From Cytophagales bacterium (GTDB lineage Bacteria; Bacteroidota; Bacteroidia; Cytophagales; Cyclobacteriaceae): a stretch of 6,118 bases of DNA. Each line of letters starts with the position of its first letter. Within the stretch, counting starts at the first letter, position 1. Both the position numbers and the translations under genes were made by a program. Below are positions 1-4,989 of this stretch, piece by piece. The stretch covers positions 1-6,118 of the forward strand of contig DPLR01000689.1 of assembly GCA_003541895.1 (NCBI GenBank), given 5' to 3'. The notes under the pieces are model-generated. The model had not been told where the DNA came from. It did no database searches and saw only the letters and a list, made by a program, of their open reading frames with translations.

Positions 1-1
1 T

Positions 2-814
2 GAAGCGGATCCCATTTTTCAACCGATGGCTTCATCCGTAGAACTTTTGTCGGTGATTGCACCAGGATCTAGTCAAGCGATTGAATTCAATGACGGCAAA
101 ATTATTCTGTCAGACTTAAGCTCGTTCAGCGACTACGATTGGAACTACATCAAAGAAAATTTTGGCACTACAAAAATTAGTTCAGCGGTAAACTCGTCCG
201 ATCTAATTGCTTTGGTTGACTGGGCAAACCTTCCCAACTCCACCCATCTTTGGCGAGGTTTTTTAAATGACGTAATTAAATTTACAAAGAAGAAAGGACT
301 GATCTTTCTATTTGACATATGCGATCCATCGAAGCGATCATCAACTGAAATAAAGGAATTGCTCATTCTGATGAATGATTACACAGAATATGGTAGCGTT
401 ACCCTGGCCGTGAACGAAAATGAAGCCTTAAAAATTTGGATGTCACTAAATGATCTTGAAAATGAACAGGAAACTATGCCATCGCTAACTGAAATAGGTT
501 CCTTTATTTTCACAAAACTTTCAATTGATACGTTACTCATTCACCCGATTGATCGCACACTGGTCTTTCAAAAATATCAGACTATTGAAATGAAAGGCAG
601 GGTAGTAACCGATCCGAAAGTTTTAACCGGTGGGGGCGATAATCTGAATGCAGGTTATTCACTTGGTTTAATGAAAGGGTTGAACATTTCGCAATGCATG
701 TTACTTAGCATGATCACCTCGGGTGCCTTTGTTGAGAATGGTAAAAGCCCTAAAATTGAAGACCTTATTGACTATTTGAATTCTTGGGTTGATGAAATTA
801 ACCAACTGGAATAA
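2..814 (+). CDS. PfkB/ribokinase-family carbohydrate kinase, C-terminal part (5' end outside window)
   Basis: This is the C-terminal part of a PfkB-family sugar kinase, which transfers the ATP gamma-phosphate to a sugar or nucleoside hydroxyl in the cytoplasm. The frame is open from base 2 without a stop, so the ATG at 26 is probably internal. About 270 residues are visible; the family usually has 290-340, so little is missing. Counting from the ATG at 26, FDICDPSKR (about 96-104) and VNENEA (about 129-134) match the family's D-x-x-D-P and N-E-x-E-A blocks. TGGGDNLNAG (201-210) is the PfkB signature 2, usually (D)TxGAGDxFxAG. The catalytic-base Asp (D205) is kept, but the GAGD alanine is Gly and the usual residue after Asp is Asn. 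The substrate cannot be read from the sequence. The gene stands 109 nt before the receiver gene and probably ends an upstream transcript. The family call is firm; activity and substrate are open. Confidence 0.8.
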   Translation, partial: EADPIFQPMASSVELLSVIAPGSSQAIEFNDGKIILSDLSSFSDYDWNYIKENFGTTKISSAVNSSDLIALVDWANLPNSTHLWRGFLNDVIKFTKKKGLIFLFDICDPSKRSSTEIKELLILMNDYTEYGSVTLAVNENEALKIWMSLNDLENEQETMPSLTEIGSFIFTKLSIDTLLIHPIDRTLVFQKYQTIEMKGRVVTDPKVLTGGGDNLNAGYSLGLMKGLNISQCMLLSMITSGAFVENGKSPKIEDLIDYLNSWVDEINQLE

Positions 815-827
815 AGAAATATTTTCT

Positions 828-859
828 ATTGATTTTGACTTTCATTCTGATTAAGTTTG
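828..859 (+). promoter_or_regulatory. Candidate Bacteroidota-type promoter (-33/-7) for the receiver gene
   Basis: TAAGTTTG at 852-859 fits the Bacteroidota -7 consensus TAnnTTTG exactly. ATTG at 828-831 fits the -33 element TTTG at three of four bases. The spacer is 20 nt, within the usual 19-21. Transcription would start near 866, about 57 nt before the ATG at 924, and this supports that ATG over the TTG at 876. It is a pattern match only. Confidence 0.45.
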
Positions 860-923
860 ATAGCAATTAAAATTTTTGAGTCAGGCCGTAAGATTTAACC
901 AAAGTTGTTTAATCTGTCAACCG

Positions 924-1286
924 ATGACCAATATACTCCTCATTGAAGACAACCCCGAAATCCGGGAAAACATAACAGAGATTCTCGAGTTGGCGAGCTA
1001 TAACGTAATTGCTGCAGTTAACGGTAAGGAAGGCGTTGCATTAATGAAACATCATCAACCTGATTTGATTCTCTGCGATGTGTGGATGCCTGAAATGAAT
1101 GGTCATGAGGTCTTCAATTTCATCAAACTAAACCCTGCAACCGCAAAAACACCTTTTGTGTTTGTAACTGCCAGTGCCGAAAAAAAAGAAATGGATGAAG
1201 CCATTGCCCGAGGTGCCGATGGATATATTTGCAAACCTTTTGATACTAGCGATCTGCTCAACATCATTGAAAGCTGTTTAAGCTAA
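924..1286 (+). CDS. Stand-alone response regulator receiver (CheY-like, single domain)
   Basis: The 120-residue protein is a complete receiver domain with no output domain. It accepts a phosphoryl group from a histidine kinase and acts by protein-protein contact. Key residues are all present: acidic pocket E8-D9 in LLIEDN, phospho-acceptor D52 in ILCDVWMPEMNG, switch T82 in VFVTAS, aromatic Y101 and invariant K104 in YICKPF. The first beta strand MTNILLIEDN starts at the ATG at 924. A TTG at 876 in the same frame would add 16 residues ahead of it that match nothing in the fold, so I reject it. No histidine kinase is encoded next to it, so its partner lies elsewhere. The gene probably has its own promoter (828-859). 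The single-domain receiver call is very secure; the process it controls is not visible. Confidence 0.93.
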   Translation: MTNILLIEDNPEIRENITEILELASYNVIAAVNGKEGVALMKHHQPDLILCDVWMPEMNGHEVFNFIKLNPATAKTPFVFVTASAEKKEMDEAIARGADGYICKPFDTSDLLNIIESCLS

Positions 1287-1402
1287 TAAACTTCAATCTC
1301 ATCTTTATCTTGTTCTTCGTAAAGTGATTTCAATTTGGCCTCCGACTGATAACGGTCATCGTCAAAGAAAGGAAGTGAAGTTACTTTTGCTTGTTGATAA
1401 AG
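1283..1402 (-). pseudogene. Possible C-terminal remnant of a lost minus-strand gene
   Basis: On the minus strand 39 codons lie open between a TGA (1403-1405) and a TAG (1283-1285). They encode a hydrophilic tail containing LPFFDDDRYQSEAKLKSLYEE and an acidic end DKDEIEVY. The stretch fills nearly the whole gap between the receiver and the SDR, and its stop overlaps the receiver stop. There is no ATG or GTG, and three in-frame stops lie just upstream, so it cannot be an intact gene. The composition resembles a real protein C-terminus, as expected if an older convergent gene was deleted when the SDR arrived. However, a 40-codon open frame is common by chance. I recognise no family. Confidence 0.25.
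1382..1389 (+). promoter_or_regulatory. Possible -7 promoter element ahead of the SDR gene
   Basis: TACTTTTG matches the Bacteroidota -7 consensus TAnnTTTG. It lies 32 nt before the SDR start codon and would give a leader of about 25 nt. No TTTG lies 19-21 nt upstream, so only half of the promoter is supported. Read-through from the receiver gene is an alternative. Confidence 0.25.
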
Positions 1403-1421
1403 TCATCTCTAAATCTATAGA

Positions 1422-2186
1422 ATGAAAAGGTTATTAAACAAAACAGCCTTCATTACCGGAGGGTTATCCGGCATAGGCAAAGCTTGCGCGATAGCCGCAG
1501 CTAAAGAAGGTGCAAATGTGGTTGTAGTTGATTTGCCCTCAGCCAATTCTTCTGAAGTGATGGAAAAAATAAAGGAAGAAAACGAAAGAGCCATTTTTAT
1601 CGAATGCGATGTTTCATCCAACCTGCAAGTTGAATTGGCCGTGCAGAAAACGGTGAAAGAATTTTCAGGCATCGATATAGCCTTAAACAATGCAGGCATT
1701 GGCGGAGAAGCCAATCGCGTTGGCGATATGAGCGAAGAAGGATGGCTAAAAGTTATTGGCATCAATCTAAATGGTGTCTTCTATTGTATGAAGCATCAAT
1801 TGGCACAAATGATCAAACAAAAAAGTGGTTCGATCATCAATATGTCTTCCATTCTTGGTAAAGTTGGCTTTGCCACAGCCTCACATTACGTAGCCGCCAA
1901 GCATGGCGTCATTGGCCTAACGCAAAGCGCAGCTATAGAGTACGGTCTTGATGGCATAAGAATAAATGCCATTTGTCCGGGATTTATCGAGACACCACTA
2001 TTAGAAAAAGCTGGGATTAACGATACGAACAAAGAAGTAAAGCAAGGTATTGTTTCATTGCACCCCATAAAACGACTAGGTCTGCCCGGGGAAATTGCCA
2101 ATGCCTTTATCTTCCTCGCTTCTAATGAAAGTTCATTTGTTACTGGAACATCCATTGAAGTAGATGGTGGATATCTAGCGCAGTAA
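1422..2186 (+). CDS. Short-chain dehydrogenase/reductase (classical SDR)
   Basis: A 254-residue, full-length classical SDR that would oxidise an alcohol or reduce a carbonyl with a nicotinamide cofactor in the cytoplasm. The Rossmann glycine motif TGGLSGIG is at 12-19. Asp37 ends beta-2 (VVVVD), which normally selects NAD(H) over NADP(H). CDV (62-64) and NNAG (89-92) follow. The catalytic tetrad is complete: N115, S143, Y156 and K160 (Y-V-A-A-K). PG (186-187) and the C-terminal VDGGY are also typical. The substrate cannot be assigned; FabG-like, polyol- or alcohol-dehydrogenase relatives are possible. The cofactor preference argues against a biosynthetic FabG, which is normally NADPH-dependent. 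The ATG at 1422 directly precedes beta-1 and is the only sensible start. The coiled-coil gene follows after 37 nt and is probably cotranscribed. Confidence 0.93.
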   Translation: MKRLLNKTAFITGGLSGIGKACAIAAAKEGANVVVVDLPSANSSEVMEKIKEENERAIFIECDVSSNLQVELAVQKTVKEFSGIDIALNNAGIGGEANRVGDMSEEGWLKVIGINLNGVFYCMKHQLAQMIKQKSGSIINMSSILGKVGFATASHYVAAKHGVIGLTQSAAIEYGLDGIRINAICPGFIETPLLEKAGINDTNKEVKQGIVSLHPIKRLGLPGEIANAFIFLASNESSFVTGTSIEVDGGYLAQ

Positions 2187-2223
2187 AAAAATAAATTATT
2201 GTTATCACTTTAAATTCAAGAAA

Positions 2224-2841
2224 ATGAAAACTGAAATTGCATCGGCACCAACAAGTAAAGTTCTTGATCTATTAGACTCAACAAAAAAAAAGCTTGAGGA
2301 TTTTCGCAGCGAGTTAAGTAAAACGCAAGAGCCTGAAAAAAAATATCATTCCCTCAAAGAAGAATTAAAAACCTCCATCGGTGAAATGAAAGCGATGATT
2401 GATGAAAATGATTCGGCCAACGATGAGTTGATTCATTCGCTTCGCGATAAACTGGTGATACTGGAAAAAGAATTAAACGCTTCTAACAAAACAGTTCTTG
2501 AAGATCTGAAGACACATCTAACGAATATCAAAAATGCCTTGAACGAAATCGTAAGTCAACTAAGTAAAAAAGGCACCTTCAATGAAACACTTGAAACTAT
2601 TCATGATCGCCTGCATCAATTCAAAATCAAATTTGAAATCATCAAATTAAAATTTGCTTTAGGGAAAATGGAAATGAAAGATGTGGTTAAGGATACTAAA
2701 CATGAATTCACTAAAAAAATCAATACCTTAAAATCATTTGTTGATGAGAACGAGGATAGGATTGAAAAGAAATGGGGAAACTTCAGGAAAGAAGTAGATG
2801 AAGTTTATTCACATTTGAATAAAGTCTTTACATCCAAGTGA
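2224..2841 (+). CDS. Soluble coiled-coil protein, unknown function
   Basis: I do not recognise this 205-residue protein. It has no signal peptide, membrane segment or cysteine, and a single Trp (W184). It is dominated by Lys, Glu, Leu and Asp with hydrophobic residues at roughly heptad spacing through about residues 12-200, so a long amphipathic helical bundle or coiled coil is expected. Helix breaks are likely at TQEPEKK (34-40) and KKGTFN (115-120). Residues 52-85 and 166-199 align without gaps (shared I, K, D-E-N, R and L-N, with conservative hydrophobic matches), which hints at an internal duplication. The gene follows the SDR by 37 nt with no obvious promoter between, so it probably shares that transcript, and transcription would end near 2924-2955. 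Structural, chaperone-like or membrane-surface roles are all possible; none is supported by a motif. Confidence 0.8.
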   Translation: MKTEIASAPTSKVLDLLDSTKKKLEDFRSELSKTQEPEKKYHSLKEELKTSIGEMKAMIDENDSANDELIHSLRDKLVILEKELNASNKTVLEDLKTHLTNIKNALNEIVSQLSKKGTFNETLETIHDRLHQFKIKFEIIKLKFALGKMEMKDVVKDTKHEFTKKINTLKSFVDENEDRIEKKWGNFRKEVDEVYSHLNKVFTSK

Positions 2842-2916
2842 ATTAAAAAAAAGAATTTCAGAGTTAAGTAATCCAGAAGAGTTACCCTAAAGCCAATTTT
2901 ACATTAGACTAAAATT

Positions 2917-2955
2917 AAAAAAAAAGAAGAACACATTTCTAAATGTGTTCTTCTT
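2917..2955 (-). terminator. Rho-independent terminator of usp, between convergent genes
   Basis: A perfect 15-bp inverted repeat (2924-2938 and 2941-2955) is separated by only CT, so the real loop takes in a few of the inner A-T pairs. On the minus strand it begins 7 nt after the usp stop and runs into nine T's (complement of A's at 2917-2925, some also usable in the stem). On the + strand the following tract is only cttcttcattt-like, so it may also stop the coiled-coil gene but less efficiently. Confidence 0.85.
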
Positions 2956-2961
2956 CATTTA

Positions 2962-3765
2962 TCACTTATGAATAATCAGGTAAGGATGTGTGGCGCTGGC
3001 AAGTAAACATTTCACCACGCTTTTATGCCACAATTTTTGCAACATGTTTTGATGATTGACCGACAAAATCAAAAGATCATTAGGAGACCACAAATTGAGA
3101 TAATGCTCCAGGCACATAGGTACATTCTCAAATTGTATGCTTTCAAAACTTAACTTCTGTTTTGACTTCCACTGATTTGCGATTTTATTTTCAATTAAAT
3201 CAATGTGCCTTTCTTCTTCGGTCGAGATGTCATCTTGATAGATCGAAATAAACCTAAGCTCAACGTTAAACCAATCGGCTAACCACTGTAACACTAAGAG
3301 TGGAGGCTCAGGTTCGTGCTGATAATCGTAGGCATACAGCAGCCTGTTAATTTTCTTGTATTCAAATTTTTCTGGAACGATCAGCAAAGGCGCCAGGGTT
3401 TCTTGAATAATTTTAATCAAGTCAATTCCAGCAGAATGTCTAGGCAAGCCCTCACTTCCAAATTGCATTCCAAAAATCATCAGATCATAACGATCTGCAA
3501 TCTTGCTAAGCTTCTTATAAACATTGTCATTAACAACTTCTTCTTCAATGCCACAAGGAATTTGGTAGTTCGCCTTCAATAGGTCGTGAATCTCGTAGAG
3601 ATGGTCTGTTTCATCGGGCCAATCACCGGCAAGCACTTTACTTTTTTTTGTTGGCGTTGCAGCCAAAATAATTTTTGCGTTCGTGTCTTTCGCCAATTGC
3701 GCTGCGTATCTAGAAGTTTTGTCAGCTGATTTCGAAAAATCAGTAGGACATAATATTGTTTTCAT
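2962..3765 (-). CDS. Tandem universal stress protein (two UspA domains)
   Basis: A 267-residue cytoplasmic protein with two UspA folds, the usual length for tandem Usp proteins. Domain 1 (about 1-132) opens with MKTILCPTDFS, the typical beta-1/Asp motif, and ends TLAPLLIVPE. Domain 2 (about 138-267) opens NRLLYAYDY and ends THPYLIIHK. The ATP-binding signature G-2x-G-9x-G-(S/T) is degraded. Domain 1 has G99-3x-G103-9x-G113-I114. Domain 2 keeps the spacing as S235-2x-H238-9x-K248-S249 with all three glycines gone. By family knowledge this suggests a Usp that does not bind ATP in the standard way, at least in domain 2. Usp proteins are induced in starvation, hypoxia and other growth arrest. The gene diverges from the PRTase-hibernation factor-ppsA row and has a strong terminator. 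The start ATG places beta-1 at the N-terminus. Confidence 0.9.
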   Translation of the reverse strand: MKTILCPTDFSKSADKTSRYAAQLAKDTNAKIILAATPTKKSKVLAGDWPDETDHLYEIHDLLKANYQIPCGIEEEVVNDNVYKKLSKIADRYDLMIFGMQFGSEGLPRHSAGIDLIKIIQETLAPLLIVPEKFEYKKINRLLYAYDYQHEPEPPLLVLQWLADWFNVELRFISIYQDDISTEEERHIDLIENKIANQWKSKQKLSFESIQFENVPMCLEHYLNLWSPNDLLILSVNHQNMLQKLWHKSVVKCLLASATHPYLIIHK

Positions 3766-3967
3766 ATCATTACCGTCTTTCTACCCAAAGAAAACAATTC
3801 ATTACGAATTAAACGGAAGCAAAAATCACTTCAAATAAAAACAATGATCATGAAGAGAAAGAGTTGCACTGAGTTTAGCGATACCGTCTGACAAGTGTTT
3901 TATTTGAGGTGAGCCATATCATGGGCATTCGTTAAAGTTGACGGTAAGTTTATATCACAATCGCTCA
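3766..3967. promoter_or_regulatory. Divergent regulatory region with three TACCGTC motifs
   Basis: The 202-bp gap must carry the promoters of usp (minus) and of the PRTase-like gene row (+). The heptamer TACCGTC occurs at 3771-3777 and 3882-3888 on the + strand and at 3940-3946 on the minus strand (read GACGGTA). Copies 1 and 3 share TTACCGTC and copies 1 and 2 share TACCGTCT. I found no further exact copy in the window. One copy sits 5 nt ahead of the usp ATG and another 21 nt ahead of the PRTase ATG, so both genes could share a regulator. No clean TTTG/TAnnTTTG pair was found; TAAGTTTA (3945-3952) is the nearest -7 match on +. Confidence 0.4.
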
Positions 3968-4606
3968 ATGATAAGCACGATAACCGATAGTAAAATTAAA
4001 AACCGAAAACATGCTGCACAGTTGGTTAGCCAACAGTTGAAGGAATACCACTTGCAAAATGGTGTGGTGGTTGCAGTTCCACCGGGGGGTGCTGCAATAG
4101 GTTTTCATGTCGCAAGAGAATTAGGACTACCCTTAATAGTAATCTCATGCAAAGAGATTGAACATCCACGCGACAGTAGAAAAAGCATTGGCTCCGTTTG
4201 CGAAGATGAAAAAGTAATTCACAATGACGATCGAGGAATACCCGCAGATTACATATCAAATCAGATCAATCGTCTTCAGCATTCCGCTAAAGTTGAGAAT
4301 GATTTTTACAACGCAGGCAAAGAATCTATTGCGTTAGCAGACAAAACGGTGATTTTAATTATTGATAAACTAAGTAATGCAGATGCTCTGCTGGCCTGCA
4401 TCAATTGCATCAAAAAAGAAAAGCCACTAAAAATTATTGTTGCCGTGGCGTTGGCCAAACCAGAAGCAGCGAATATTATATCAGGCTGCGTAGATGAGTT
4501 TTTATACTTGCATACAGATGCCGCACACTTTGAAAACGATTTTGACACTATCCTAGATGAAGAAACCCAACATTTCTTCAAAGTGCATGACAAGATTTTA
4601 CATTGA
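3968..4606 (+). CDS. Phosphoribosyltransferase-fold protein with degenerate PRPP loop
   Basis: A 212-residue protein resembling the stress-associated type I phosphoribosyltransferases often found near usp genes. The opening KNRKHAAQLVSQQL (11-24) corresponds to the family's D-R-x-x-A-G-x-x-L-A helix. VVVAVPPGGAAIGFHVARELG (33-53) is the family's V-L-A-L-P-R-G-G block with Pro in place of Arg. SIGSV (73-77) fits A-I-G-A-V. The tail HFENDFDTILDEE (187-199) fits Y-x-D-F-x-x-x-x-D-E-E. The PRPP-binding loop should read V-D-D-G-x-A-T-G-x-T, but residues 130-139 read LIIDKLSNAD: one acidic residue, the Gly and the T-G pair are gone. PRPP transfer is therefore doubtful and a binding or regulatory role is likelier (inference). 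The start is the ATG at 3968; a TTG at 3938 would put a TACCGTC motif inside the gene. The hibernation factor follows after 20 nt. Confidence 0.75.
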   Translation: MISTITDSKIKNRKHAAQLVSQQLKEYHLQNGVVVAVPPGGAAIGFHVARELGLPLIVISCKEIEHPRDSRKSIGSVCEDEKVIHNDDRGIPADYISNQINRLQHSAKVENDFYNAGKESIALADKTVILIIDKLSNADALLACINCIKKEKPLKIIVAVALAKPEAANIISGCVDEFLYLHTDAAHFENDFDTILDEETQHFFKVHDKILH

Positions 4607-4626
4607 ACTTCTTAAACATTTTTATT

Positions 4627-4968
4627 ATGAATTCTCAAATTCAAACTCCGGGCTTTACTGCCAACAAATCATTGCTCGAGTTAATTAATCACAAGTTGTT
4701 GCACGTTGACAAATTTAGCGACCGAATATTAGGAGCGAAAATCATACTTAAGACTGACAAATCTGATAAGCGCCAAAACAAGGTCTGTGAGGTCAACCTC
4801 TCCGTCCCCGGAGATGAACTTTTTGCAAAAAAAGAAAGCTACAGTTTTGAGGAGGCGTTCGCACAAGTAATTGATGCGCTTGAACGACAACTGTTAGATT
4901 GGAAATCAAAAACAACTTCGCACAAAATGAAATTGAATGAAATTCAAGATCCCGATTCATCACTCTGA
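4627..4968 (+). CDS. hpf: Ribosome hibernation promoting factor (HPF/RaiA, short form)
   Basis: A 113-residue protein of the HPF/RaiA (formerly sigma-54 modulation) family, which binds the decoding centre of the 30S subunit and silences ribosomes in growth arrest. The beta-alpha-beta-beta-beta-alpha order is recognisable. Strands lie at about 34-43 (ILGAKIILKT) and 52-60 (KVCEVNLSV). The diagnostic last helix SFEEAFAQVIDALERQLLDWKSK (73-95) matches the family's A-x-x-x-x-I-D-x-L-x-x-Q-L-x-x-x-K. There is no C-terminal dimerisation domain, so it is a short HPF rather than a long one; the tail after 96 is an unstructured-looking extension. The ATG at 4627 is preferred. A TTG at 4603 overlapping the previous stop would add eight hydrophobic residues foreign to the family. 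It lies 20 nt after the PRTase-like gene and 21 nt before ppsA, so the three are almost surely cotranscribed. Confidence 0.82.
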   Translation: MNSQIQTPGFTANKSLLELINHKLLHVDKFSDRILGAKIILKTDKSDKRQNKVCEVNLSVPGDELFAKKESYSFEEAFAQVIDALERQLLDWKSKTTSHKMKLNEIQDPDSSL

Positions 4969-4989
4969 AAGGTTTAATTCTCTAAAGAA

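Noticed and set aside
876..923. TTG start extending the receiver protein by 16 residues
   Set aside because: The added residues precede the first beta strand of the receiver fold and match nothing; the ATG at 924 is the canonical beginning and fits the promoter at 828-859.
1415..1765. Minus-strand open frame of 116 codons opposite the SDR gene
   Set aside because: It is antisense to a full-length SDR with every catalytic motif and has no recognisable protein features of its own.
2895..2916. AATTTTA / TAAAATT inverted repeat as a + strand terminator
   Set aside because: The 7-bp stem is A-T only with an 8-nt loop and is followed by A's rather than T's, so it is too weak to call.
3796..3810. 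AATTC-5-GAATT small inverted repeat as an operator in the divergent region
   Set aside because: Five-base A/T-rich arms that do not extend are expected by chance in this composition.
3938..3943. TTGACG as a sigma-70 -35 box
   Set aside because: A -10 box at the right distance would fall at or beyond the ATG at 3968, and Bacteroidota use a different primary promoter consensus.
3938..3967. TTG start extending the PRTase-like protein by 10 residues
   Set aside because: The ATG at 3968 is a better start, and the TTG overlaps one of the three TACCGTC motifs of the intergenic region.
4603..4626. TTG start of the hibernation factor overlapping the previous stop codon
   Set aside because: It would add a hydrophobic octapeptide not found in the HPF family; the ATG at 4627 is favoured, although the overlap resembles translational coupling.
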